Source: Brienomyrus brachyistius
Taxonomy: Eukaryota; Chordata; Actinopteri; Osteoglossiformes; Mormyridae
Assembly (NCBI RefSeq): GCF_023856365.1
Contig: NC_064538.1
Location: 17,502,935 to 17,566,934 of the forward strand
Reading direction: 5' to 3'
Length of the DNA stretch: 64,000 nt
Shown piece by piece: positions 48,963-60,700 of this stretch. Made by a program: the position numbers and the translations under genes. The notes under the pieces were generated by a model. That model ran no database searches. It saw only the letters and a program-made list of their open reading frames with translations, and was not told the origin of the DNA. Position 1 is the first letter of the stretch. Every line of letters starts with the position of its first letter.

Positions 48963-49052
48963 GCATGGGTGTAAATTATGGAGGGGTGGGGAGGCTGTAA
49001 CCCCCCCAATAAACCTCAACCCCCCCATGCCCAACCCAAAGTTATGCCCAAA
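48963..49052 (+). repeat. dispersed repeat C, copy 1
   Basis: GGGTGGGGAGGCTGTAACCC, CAATAAACC and CCAACCCAAAGTTATGCCC. The second copy surrounds the SINE at 56.0-56.4 kb. Confidence 0.65.
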
Positions 49053-50234
49053 GTATACATAATCATGAGCGTTGCTATTTTTTCATCTCATATTTTGGTA
49101 TGCATTTTTTGAGGTAGATGAAGTGCTATATGAAAGTTATTTTATTTGTTTGTGTAATATTTAGGCATATGTATCTACGTATATATATGGTATTCATATA
49201 TACCTTATATATAGACTTGTCCTTAATCATGTTGTTATTTAGACATTCCCCGTACAGTAGAATACACCGGCAGAGAGATGTTTACGTTGTTACATCTCCC
49301 TTTACTCTGTCCGGTAAGCTAGCTTATCCCAGTCACTCAGCGTGGCGCAGCTCGAGTGCTGTTCTCTATACCCCATAAATGAGAAAGAAAATGCCAGAAG
49401 GAAAAAGGCATACGGCGGTCTCATCCGCCGGGATCTCTTCAATTATGGATCAGATCTGGAAAAATGTAAGTACATTCAAAGCCGGGTTTTTAGCACCAGA
49501 GTAACGTTAATGAATGTGGGCTACTTTACTAACCCTTCCCGGCAGACCGCGGCCTGTGCGCCGATTCAGGGCGCCACTTCAGGGGGCCGGGGGAGAGGGG
49601 AGGGGGGCTGCATGGCGAACATCCTGTTGTTTATAGTTCTGGCAGAATGGGTTGGGCTTCCCTCGGCTCACACGAGAGGCCGGGATTCCATAGCTGGGAT
49701 TCCACAGCTGAAGCTCCGCCTTTTACAGCCCACTGGTCCCTGATTGGGCAACGCGTCGCCGCGGAAATGAGACAGCCTTCTAATATGAGCTCGAAAAAAG
49801 AACGAAAGAGGGGAGAAAGGTCATCGTAAGGGCAGAGAAAAGAAGTAGTCTGTCTATAGAGATTAAACCACCATACCAGCAGAGGGCATGTTTCTATGGT
49901 AACAGATATGCTGTAAAAGGTACTGAGGGTGTTTTTGTTCTTCCCCCCAGTGGAGTCGGTATAACAAGATTATTTAGACTCTCTACTCGCTTGAAAAATA
50001 TGACACAATATTATATGGGTGTGTTTTCACTGCACACAGTGGCTTCATTCTGCATTATGGAGTGCAGCCTTCCAGGGTGGGGTGTGTCTATTTGGGGTCC
50101 CACTCAAAAAGTCACTTACCCACTCCTACCCACCCCCCTGAGATGTTGAAAAAACCTGGATGTTTTTAGAACCAATGTCATGATGGTTAGGAGCATATTG
50201 GTTATTTCTGGGTTCCACTTCAGGGTCCCCTTCA

Positions 50235-50431
50235 AGAGGGGTGAGCAATCTTATCCGCAAAAGGTCGGTGTATATGAGGGTTTTTGCTGCAACTCCCTAA
50301 TTCGATTACTAATTAGAGGACTGATTGGCTGAAGAATCCTCACACCTGGGTTTGAACAGCTGACCTAAAGGTTATCCCAAAAACCTTGCAGACACACCGG
50401 CCCTTTGCAGATAAGATTGGCCACCCCTGAC
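50235..50431. mobile_element. MITE with long inverted repeats
   Basis: The left arm AGCAATCTTATCCGCAAAAG then GTCGGTGTATATGAGGGTTT pairs with the right arm, whose reverse complement reads GCCAATCTTATCTGCAAAGG and GCCGGTGTGTCTGCAAGG. The arms are about 45-50 bases and roughly 80% alike, around an internal 100 bp with no coding capacity. Confidence 0.75.
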
Positions 50432-50439
50432 TGAATAAG

Positions 50440-51900
50440 TAGCTAGTGGAGTTCAGTTGGAAGATTATAGCTAACTAGCCAATTAGCATAACATGCTACT
50501 TCAGCATCTCCTAGATAAGGAACGCATTTCTTTAATATTTAGTGCAGTAAGCCTTGGGGGGGCCCTCCATTATATGATGTTAGAGTTATGCTAAGCACCA
50601 CCATTGTTGCCTCCTTACAGTCAGAGAACTGAAAGTGGACCCAGCCGCACAAACGTCCGTCCCCTTGCTGTGTCCAACAGCGGGCTAAACGCTGCTAATG
50701 CTAGTGGTCGGCCATTTTCCCAGACAGACTGTGCCGTTACGGCATTATTTTGAGGTGCCTGGATGGCGGTGATGCGCAGTCAATACATGAGTCCTGGTCT
50801 GGCCCAGATCTTGAGCACGTTCCCATGCCGACGAGACACATCATACACAGCGCGGCTGGCAGCGCTAATTCAACACTCGCTGTGTTTATTTGAGTCCCGC
50901 GAGACTTGCATAAACTTAGCCGATTGTTAAATTGGCTCTGTCAAATTTTCTGTGTAAGCATTCCTTCACGTTACAGTTATATTCCTCACAATCACCCAGG
51001 GTGGAAAACTTTTTCCTGCAGAGTATAGTATACCTGGCTGAGTTTAATGCTGCAGACTCGGGAGGCGCATATATTGTGCCCGTCTACCAAAATGTCTGGT
51101 TCACTCTGCAACAGACTTAGACAATGAGTTCCTTTCAAATTTGCTCGTATAAATCTAGATTTCAGATGACAGCGACATGCTTGGCAGGGTTTAGGTCCAA
51201 CGGGAGGTGACGCGGTTTATATGGAGACGGTTGTCGAATGACGGCAATAAATTCCGCATCTAGAACTTTTCTTTAGATTTAGAAATGTAGTAAGAGGAAT
51301 TCCAACAGGAGACAGTTCCATCACCCAGTCACTCTCACTGAATCCTGACTTTGGATACCCTGTAACTATGGTTCCCAAGTGTTCGAGCTGTAGTGTTTAC
51401 AGCGTAGCCCTTTAGCAGACAGGCAAAGCTTCTGTCCTGCTGGCCAGGTATGTTCAGGCTTCCTTTGTAAATGACACGAAATCTCCATCTGTTAGAACCA
51501 CCTGTGTTATACTGGCCATCGTCCACATCTCATGTGTAGACCGAAGCTCAGTTGTTTATAAAGATCATAAACAGTGCAGTGTGAAAAAGTTAATAAGGTT
51601 TGTTTGGATTTAGTTTCGTATTCAGCCTGACCTTTGCCCCGTCCCAGAAAATCCAGATCACATGCTCCAGCGTCAGCTTATTGGCTGCCCTCACACGCTC
51701 CGGAACTGCAGCACTGACTGTTTTTCTCACATGATTAAAAGCTGTCTTGCTATTGGTTAAGGTGAGTCATCCATAATTCTCCTTGAAACAGATAGCCTTC
51801 AGTTTAATAACAAAAAAAAAATCCAAAAACATGCCAATCCAAGATCCAAATTCATTCTCAAATTCCAAGTTTACTAGTTTATATGTAGATTAGTGAGTCA
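50440..51900. other. no gene recognised
   Basis: Non-coding sequence with no clear repeats. Short ORFs only. Confidence 0.4.
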
Positions 51901-51904
51901 CAGC

Positions 51905-51985
51905 GGAAAAAGTTAGGGTTAGTGTCAAAGCAAAAGGTTTAGAGGTTAAGGTTAATGCAAAACATTTAGGGTTTAGGGAAAAGAA
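51905..51985 (+). repeat. degenerate TTAGGG-like iterations
   Basis: AGTTAGGGTTAGTG, TTTAGAGGTTAAGGTTAATG and CATTTAGGGTTTAGGG occur within 80 bases. A weak match to interstitial telomere-like sequence; low-complexity drift is an equally good explanation. Confidence 0.4.
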
Positions 51986-52011
51986 TTTTGACTTATCTAG
52001 TCTTATGTTGC

Positions 52012-52379
52012 GGGCGGCATGGTGGTGCAGTGGTTAGCACTGTTGCCTCACACCTCAGGGACCCGGGTGCAAGTCTCCGCCTGGGTTACATGTGTGTGGA
52101 GTTTGCATGTTCTCCCCAAGTCGTCGTGGGGTTTCCTCTGTGTACTCCGGTTTCCCCCCACAGTCCAAAAAAACATGCTGAGGCTTTATGATTGTGATTG
52201 CACTTGTTAAATTGCCCATAGGTGTGCATGTGTGAGTGAATGGTGTGTGAGTGTGCCCTGTGATGGGCTGGCCCCCCATCCTGGGTTGTTCCCTGCCTCG
52301 TGCCCATTGCTTCCAGGATAGGCTCCGGACCTCCCACGACCCAGTAGGATAAACGGTTTGGAAAATGGATGGATGGATG
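52012..52379 (+). mobile_element. SINE-like element, intact, with 12-bp target-site duplication
   Basis: Same family and orientation as 35143-35500, from GGGCGGCATGGTGG to the GGAT-rich tail. Perfect flanking duplication GTCTTATGTTGC at 52000-52011 and 52380-52391. Relative to the 35.1 kb copy, the B-box position reads GGGTGCAAGTCTCC and a small difference occurs around 52180-52215. Confidence 0.9.
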
Positions 52380-52391
52380 GTCTTATGTTGC

Positions 52392-54610
52392 TTAACAGTT
52401 AATAAGATTCTGATTGTTTGGGTTTTGCCTTTAATGCCAATTAACCTAGTTAAGCTTTGTCATTGTAATTAAGTAAGTAAGTAATGAAATGAAAACAAGC
52501 TATTACAATTACTTATTTAACACCACTATAAGTATATAATAGACAGTACTATTTATGCTATTGACACTGACAATAAATTGAGCTGTTTGGGCTGAAAGTT
52601 CAGTTCCTTACCTGATCTGTGGCAAATCAGTGCATCCCGAGTGTGTATTATTTAAGGTTAGAAGCTTTTGTGCTGTAATGGTGTGTGATTCGCTGATTAG
52701 GACTATTGGAGTGCTTTTTCACACCTCAAAATTGGCAGAAAACAGAAAAGCAAGTGGAGATGTGGATCATTGACCAAGCACAAGGTGTACGGAAATCTCA
52801 AAGGGCTGGATGCAAGCTCCGTCCTCCTCCACCCTCTCAGCCGTGTGCCACTTAGCAGTCTATGAGTGCTACTCTGGTCCCTTCAAAACAGCGTCCTCCA
52901 GGTTGGGCTGACAGGGAGATCAAAGCGCCAGCGGCCGCCCCAGCAGGGCCCGCCTCTCCCTCCATCTGCCCCGCACCATCTGACGCCAGGAATCGCTGTA
53001 ATTGCGACACGCGGTCAACAGATTGTCACATGGCCGCGAGTGGTCCACAGGGCATGACGCGCTCACTATGCCGCAGACCAAGGACGTCCAGTTGGGTCTG
53101 GCGAGACCTTTTTGCTATTTTAGTCTCAGGGAGCAGCGTCCCCTGCAAGGGTGCAAACCGAGGGTGAGAAACTGAGATCAAGAAAACAGCTGCTCTTAAA
53201 AATAGCATATCGAAAGGACTGACAGGCAGCTCAGCTACCACTTTTAACAATTCATTTGATTTAAAACTAAAAATATTTTTAAATGTTAACTGGTGTCCTT
53301 GCGCAGTCTTTCCACAAAGTCCCAAAATACATCTTTAACCCTCCCCCCATAATGTGATCCAGCAGAGCCATTAATGTTTCTGACCCGGGCTCTTAGAATC
53401 GGAACCTCGATTCCAAATCCAGGCCGCGTTTTCAGTTATCCCAGGTGGTTAGTGTAATAATTACTGACTCTTATTGGCCAGAGGCTTCACACCTGGCTTA
53501 CAGGTAAAGGAGGGATGGAGAATCAGCAATGCTCAGCCCTTGAGGACCGCGATTTAAATAGCTCAGGCTTAGACTGACTATCCAGCATACAGTTCACTGC
53601 TTGCCTTCGAAGGGGCCCTTTGGCTTTCAGAATTTGTCTGGTCTCGTATCAGGGGCCAGCCACTCAGGGTTAGATTCATCTCCACATCTCAAGCTCTGTC
53701 AAGTCACCCTGCTGACTTCGTGGGAATCAAGGCAAGGGCACCTGATCTCCAGTTAGTGCCACAGATTACACCAGCCCCTCCCCCAACCCCCCCAGCCTTC
53801 TGTGGCTCAGTGGAATACTGGGGGTTGGGAACCTCTGCTCTACATAGTCCCACAAGCTTGGAAACCATACATGTAATAAAGATGTATTCACACCCCAAGC
53901 CAAAAGCGGTAATGGAAGTTGGATGGATGGAACGCTTCAGCACCCATGAGTGATATCTGCGTCTCGGTGGACTCAACGTCATCCCTGTCCCACTTTGATG
54001 CATAGTGACAGATAAATGCAGCTTTGTGGAAATTAAATTAACACCGCGCAAGCCAGCATGCCTCAATAGCACAATCGCTACCCAGAGAGATGAATACACC
54101 ATGCAATTACAGGCTTGATGATTGAGGACCATTCCTCATATGCATCATTACTGGCAATTTCAACAGGGGGTGCCCTTTGCCCTTTTTCTTTAAACTTTGC
54201 CTAACCATATTTTTCTCCACTTCATATTGACAGCCAATACGACAACAGGTCAGAGTAATGAATTACCATTTCATTTGTGGTTAAGCCGTGAATTACCCTC
54301 ACTTTGCCGAATTGCCTCTTGCCCCCCCCCCGTCTCGGTAGAGTCGCATCTCTTCAGCCTGCCACCAGGGGCGCTGCTGATCAGCTGCAAAACTCAGTAC
54401 GCATCATACACCCCAACGGGCCTTTCATTGGAGGCAATATGTCATGCAAAAAGTCGAGTCATCCTGAAAGAATGAAAGGGAAATGTCAGCAGCCCACGTT
54501 ACTGGCTCCTGCGGTGAACCGGGAGAAAAGGATTCGCCTCCATCCACCCCACCCAAAGGGTGCATTTGGAGTCGTCATGCCAGTGGTGTATGTCAGCTGG
54601 GTGCCCAATG
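52392..54610. other. no gene recognised
   Basis: Non-coding. 53395-53580 and 53740-53840 carry phrases reminiscent of degraded fish repeats (for example TCAGCCCTTGAGGACCGC) but cannot be assigned. ORFs up to 142 codons lack family motifs. Confidence 0.4.
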
Positions 54611-54622
54611 TACTATTGTACC

Positions 54623-54720
54623 GTCAGCAGCAGCAGTGTTTACCGCTACTCTGATTGTGCATTTGCATAGGGCCCCTGGAGCTTGGGCCCCCACTATTGG
54701 ACTCAAACAGTCACCACAGT
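54623..54720 (-). repeat. dispersed repeat B, copy 4
   Basis: Same orientation as 18008. Reverse complement: TGTGGTGACTGTTTGAGTCC, then GGGGGCCCAAGC, GGGGCCC and GTAGCGGTAAACACTGCTGC. Confidence 0.65.
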
Positions 54721-54724
54721 AAAT

Positions 54725-55985
54725 TTAAAATAAACATCTTCCCGATTTAGGAGATGCTGAAGCAGCATGTGCTACCCACCTAGCTATATACAATCTTCTG
54801 ACTTAACTTTTCTAGCTATTTGCCCCTGAACATTACAATGTGGGTTCAGAAAGCATCCGGCTTCTCCTCTTGTGTCAAGTTAGTGCGCATGTGATGCTAT
54901 TGGCTGACGGTGTGACCCGCCCCCTTATTCCTTCTTTCGGCGATGTTAAGACGGAGGTTGCAAAATATTTGTTTATGCACGGACTGTCAAGCTCCTCCTC
55001 GCTCTGTGTGTGGAGGCAGGAGCTGCCTTATGGCCCGTGGAGAATGCAAGAGCGTCGAGGAGCTCATTCAGATCACGAGGTCCTGGCAAAGTTAGCCCGG
55101 GTCTTCCAGTCGGTCCGAGTCAAAAGCTCGAGCATGGAGCCTGCAGCAGAGAGATACCACAGAGAAACGAGAGTCGTGCCTTGCGCACTTGCCCGTGCAG
55201 TCGGGCGTGAGATGACTCCGAATCTCCCAGTAGATGCTTCATCCAAAAAAACAACGTACGAGGGCCACGAGCCTTAGGGGATTCCAGCTTGTTCTGTAGG
55301 CTGTGTTGGTGCTCAAAACCCCAGATGGAAGAAAAAGCGACATGACACAATCATCTCAGAGCATATTCTAGGACTGCAGCAAAGAATTTGATTAAGATTT
55401 TCCAGGCACTTTTGTTTTTGCAAGTGACTCTTTGTAGCTATCATCCTGATTGTGGGCAGGGATACCGATGTGCATCAAAGACATGGGCTGAGATTTCAGG
55501 GCAAAACTGCTGCGGATTCAGCATTTTGCAGCATCGCTGTTTACTCAACTGCAGGCCATTTATATTCGAACTCCGTTCCCAGCTTTAGAGAAATTCGAGT
55601 CGACCGCAATGCTGAAAACTCTGAGCATCTGAAGAACAGAGCTGCCGTCCAGTGTGCTCCTCTTAAGTCCGAGCAGATCGTTCTCATAATGGTACATTTT
55701 GTGCTCTATTTATCTTTGCGCAGAAATGAAAGAAACACCCTGGACATGTGAAAAGGCAGACTTAGGCTCCCGTCATCAGAGAGCGTGAAAATATGTGCGT
55801 TTTTTTTTTTTTTCAGATGGTCTCAAATAGTGAGTTATTACCCCTAAAATGGTCCACTTTGGTTTCTGTCTTGCCTGAGGAGATGAAGTACTTGGTCTGG
55901 GTGCTGCAGGGGATTCCATAGGAAAAAAAATATTACTCCCACATGACAATGCCGACGAAGCCGGCGAGGCAATGCTTACATAAGG
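54725..55985. other. no gene recognised
   Basis: Non-coding. The 145-codon ORF at 54840-55277 has no recognisable domain or splice context that I trust. Confidence 0.4.
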
Positions 55986-56457
55986 ACAGGGGGGTGGGGG
56001 GCTTGTAACCATCCATCCATCCATTTTCCAAACCGCTTATCCTATTGGGTCGCGGGGGGTCCGGAGCCTATCCCGGAAGCAATGGGCACGAGGCTGGGAA
56101 CAACCCAGGATGGGGGGCCAGCCCATCGCAGGGCACACTCACACACCATCCACTCACACATACACACCTATGGGCAATTTTGCAACTCCAATTAGCCCCA
56201 GCTAATTTTTGGACTGTGGGGGGAAACCGGAGTACCCGGAGGAAACCCCACGACGACATGGGGAGAACATGCAAACTCCACACACATGTGACCCAGGCGG
56301 AGATTCGAACCCAGGTACCAGAGGTGTGAGGCAACAGTGCTAACCACTGCGCCACCATGCCGCCCGGGCTTGTAACCTCCCCAGTAAATAAAATCGCTCA
56401 ATGCATGCCCCTGGACCCCCCTAAATGTTTAACCCAAAGTTACGCCCCTGCCTTCAG
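55986..56457 (+). repeat. dispersed repeat C, copy 2, split by a SINE
   Basis: Left part GGGGGGTGGGGGGCTTGTAA (about 55988-56010) and right part from GTAACCTCCCCAGTAAATAA to TTAACCCAAAGTTACGCCCC match 48963-49052 when the SINE is removed. Confidence 0.65.
56011..56365 (-). mobile_element. SINE-like element, intact, minus orientation, with 12-bp TSD
   Basis: Starts with the ATCC-repeat tail and TTTTCCAAACCGCTTATCC, and ends with CACTGCGCCACCATGCCGCC (reverse of the tRNA-like head). Perfect duplication GGGCTTGTAACC at 55999-56010 and 56366-56377. Inserted within dispersed repeat C. Confidence 0.92.
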
Positions 56458-56459
56458 AC

Positions 56460-57690
56460 ATAAGTTAATAGGCAATTTACAGAAATATTTGGAAAACAGG
56501 TGAGGGATGGCCTGTTTGTTATTCATCCAGTGTTGTGTCTGGGCGGGTTTGTGACGTTTAAGGGGCCTCCGTCATGCCCAGTGGGTCCAGCATGTGTCAG
56601 CACAACCAGTATGTCTCCCAGTGTGTCTGGGGAATGAAAGGGCCGTAAAAAGAAAACCAAGGAGGGGGTTGTGAACGGAGAAGGCCTCTCCATGTGCTCA
56701 CTGAGGGGGCTGGAATGCACAGGTGCTGTTCTTGGGTCCGCCAGCCAGGAGACTCTCAGTTCTGGTTCCGCTGCCAGCCCAGCGTCACGTGAACCATCAG
56801 ACACCATGGGCTTCACGGGCCTGAGTTCAACAGAGATGATAGCAGGATTAGCGATCTGAAGGTGCTCTGTGGCACCCCCTGGTGACTGGACTCTGTAATG
56901 CAGCTCGACTTGGTGTGTGTTGCTTGGCTTGGGGAGGGCGTCGTGTCTGCTTCTGGAAGCCTCCGTCTCTCTGGAGAGTCTGTGCTACTCCATCAGGCCA
57001 GCCTGGGACCTCCGCGGACGCTTCATTATCGAAAAGTTTGAAAGTTACACCCCCCGCCCAACCTCCCGCCTTCCCACTCCTCTCATGAGACGCAGGCAGA
57101 TCCAGAGAGCATTTGGTGGTGGTGGTGGGGGGGTCTGGGCTGTGAAACACAAAGAGCGGCTCCGAGCTTGTCCTGTCCCACTGCTCTCGCCGGTCTCGCC
57201 GCTGCAAATTAGCAGATCTGTCTGAAAATGAAATGATAATTTCCTTACATGCTCTGGCAGCAGCGATCAGGGGCCAGCATTCTCACGCTGGATGGCTCGC
57301 AAATCCCAGCCGTAATCGAATCTATTTGTGGCCAACAGATGGCCGCTGATAGGAAAAACCTTCTATCGAGTAGCATGGCCAATTTTCCAGAATCAGTTAT
57401 GCCTGAAAAAAAAAATCTGTAATCCAGTCAGCACTCCGGCGTGGTGCAGGGGGCCTGGCCATTAAGCTGGTACAATAGGCTGCTTCTAGAACCTTCTGGG
57501 AGAAACTGAAGTGGTAAAATCCCTGCATGTAGCTGAGGCTGATGGGTGAAGAACTGGCCCAGAGATGTGTAGATGTGAATGGGCACATTTGGGGGGGGGG
57601 GGGGCAGGTACGTTAAAGGTACATGTCCTACAGATGCTCCCCACATCAGCCAATAAACCGTCCTCTCAAAACTGAATAGAATACAATGCC
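56460..57690. other. no gene recognised
   Basis: Non-coding, moderately GC-rich. CTCF-like matches near 56870 and 57329, and a 14-base G run at 57591-57604. Confidence 0.4.
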
Positions 57691-57691
57691 T

Positions 57692-57792
57692 TCAGCATTG
57701 AGCCCATCAGGGTTGTCAAGATTTTGAACCAGGATTTGAATCTGCAACTTTCTGATCACAGGCATAGTAGCCCAACCCGCTGAGCCACAGAT
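57692..57792. repeat. interspersed repeat fragment
   Basis: GGATTTGAATCTGCAACTTT with CTGATCACAGGCATAGTAGC and CCGCTGAGCCACAG is the reverse-strand head of a tRNA-related fish repeat. Confidence 0.5.
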
Positions 57793-57799
57793 GACATGT

Positions 57800-60700
57800 T
57801 GAAAAGGTAACCGCTGCTGATTCTGAGTGCCCTCAGAGACCGGAGTCTGAATGGTTCATCCTGCAACTTATTCATTTACTGAGGATTGGAGGTAATTCAT
57901 CTGTCACGCCTGTGGTGGGGGTCTCTGGGGGTGTGGGGATGGGGAGGGAGGTAGTATGCAGTTTATGCACCTTAATGCTTGATTACACTGTTGGGTGACG
58001 GGGGTGTCAGGGGATGTGTGAGTACAGTGGGCCAGAGGCTGGGAGGCTCTCTGATAGGACAGTCATACCGTGGGCCGTTAATAGGTCCTGATTGGTCAGA
58101 TGTTACGACCCTCGCTGCTTCCGCTCTGCCTCGGGGTGCCGGTATCACGGGGGTCCTACAAGATGGCCGCACTGCTCGTCATTAGAAGGAAACACCCACC
58201 TTGACGTCTCACCAAGTTTCAAGAAACATCCTTTAGGAGATTTTAGGGGAAGAAGGTTGAAAAAATTAATATTTTTTTAATGTATAGATCATACTTCAAT
58301 GCTCTATGGAACATTAAAGAAAACATTCAAAAACATGTCCAAAAAAATGTTTTTCTGTGCTAACGATTTCACTACCAAACACCAGCTGGATCTGCTGCAT
58401 TGAAGTATGCCATTGTGGCCTACAAATAGCTAAATGAAGTCACGAATGGCCACATGAATAACTGAAAAACCGAAGCTGTTTTTGGTGAAAAGAGAACCTC
58501 CTCGACCATATCAGAAAATCGAACTGATTTCAGGTCACAACACCTATCTACACTTTGAAGCTACCCTATCCCTGCCACTTCACCTATTAGCTGTCAATAT
58601 CTAGACAAAAGTAACAAAAGCCAAAGTCCGTATTTTTCCCCTCCATCCCTTTTAGCTCTTTAAGAGTACAAGCACTTCATGGAAATTGGTGGATTGTGGA
58701 CAGGCACCGCTGTCGCCGTGGCTGCTGTCGCCGCGGCTGCTGTTGCCGCGGCCGCTGGCAAGCGAGGCAGTTTGGGGATTTTCCACAGCTTTCATTTAAA
58801 AAGGTAAATATCTCCAGCTGCCAAGCAGAAGCTGGGTACCTCAACAATAGCGCATTTTAAGCGGTGTTTAGGCCAACAAAGAAGAATGTTAGGAATGGGA
58901 GGATGCGTTTCATTCCTCGGGGAGGTGAATACGGTTAGGGGGAGGCAGAGGAGGGGGGCTAGAGGGATACAGTGGGAAGTTGCTTGGTTCCGGATCATTC
59001 TGTAAGCCCTTTTTTCGTGCGAGCCACTTCCCGAGCAGGCTGGCGTGACGCTCCCCTGAGGTGTGCGAGACGTGCTAGCGGCTAGCGGCTATGGATTTTG
59101 CCACCATGTTGTGGTTGGAAGGCGGCCTTTAATGTTTCCTCGCTCGACTGTGCAAACGCAGTATTGATTTGGAGACTGTAGGTTTTGTGTGGTCCAGGGG
59201 TGTAGGGGGCCGGTGGGGGGGAGGGGGGTATGGAGGTTTGCATCTGAATTGCTGAACAGGCGGAGCAAGGTGAGGATGGGGTCCTCCTTCTGGGGGGGGG
59301 GTATCTACCACGCCATCCGATTCTCTCCCAACCAGGAAGTCGGTGAACCCACTGAACTCCAATGACAACTAAGATTAATCGCATCATGTTCCCTCAAGGA
59401 AAGTCAGGCACTTTTAAAAAAGTTTTAATCATATTTTATTTAATCATATTTTAAACATTGATAGTCAGTATTACGGGGGTGATCTCGCACGCCGCTCAAA
59501 TTATAGAGAAGATGGAGAAGACAATAGGATGAACTGATTAATGTAGTGCTCTGTAATTTTGGTCACCATGGTGCATATTTTTAAATTAGATTTCAATCAA
59601 GTGGCTAGTCATGCGTCACGGAAGCAGGGTGGGAGAATGACATTAAAAATGGATTTTTTTTCCCTCTGAAAGCAAGGGTGGAAATTAAAAGGAGAGCTAA
59701 AATGAAAGGGGAGCTTATACCATTTCCTGTTTTTATATCACGCAATTAATTAACAGTTTACACAACAGACAACGCAGGCCTAGCCCTAAGCGGAGGCGGA
59801 AGTCTGCCCCCGAAGTCTTCGGCGGTACTGCAGCACTGCAGATCAGGAGCTGAAGAGGGCACAGGGCGCGACTGTTTTTAGCAGAGCGGGAGTTTCTGAC
59901 TTGTAATCAGGAAGCTGCAGGCTCTAATGTGCAGATGGTCCCAGCTCCGTGCAGAAGATCCTTAACCAATATGACAGACATGTGGAACATCAGCTCAGTA
60001 GCAAAATAATAATGCAATCAAAACAACAGTCAAAAGCAATGAACAGATGATCCTTTTCAAAAATAAGAAAAACATTACGGAGTGATGAAATCATGAGGTC
60101 AAAGGTCAGAGGAGACAGGGGTCAATATCTGTTTAGCCCAGCTAAGAGGACAATCACTTTTCAGCCCATGACATCCCATTTCATTTCAGCGCAGCGATTC
60201 GTAACCCCCATTTTGGGGGGGGTGGGGGGGGGAATTTTGCCAACCAGTGACATACTCAGGGAATAATCTCATGGCTGCCTGGGAAGCTCAGATCTACAGC
60301 AGCCACTCTAGAGAGATTCCTCATGGAAATCTGGTTGTTACCTATCCGGTGTTGATCTTGTCTCCTGCCCAGATTGTGCCCCCCCCCCCCACCTTAATTT
60401 CTCAGAAAATCGAGACACATATTTCAAAGGTCAAACAAGTCCCCCTCCGTCATTAAAAAGACATTAACGGAGGCTAGTCTGTCATCATCTGTCCACCAAA
60501 GCTAAGTGTCCTGTTTATGACCGATTGCATTCTAATTCTCATTATAACAGCAAGAGTACAATTATAATTAAAGCAAGAAAATGCTGTTTATTATATAACA
60601 TACCAAATACCAATATGGTCAAACACATATATGCAGTTAAGAATACCTTTAAAAAACATTTAACATGTCTCATGTACATGGAGTCTTTAAAAATCTATTG

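Noticed and set aside
53704..54132. 142-codon minus-strand ORF
   Set aside because: No recognisable family; it includes low-complexity Gly-rich sequence and probable repeat remnants.
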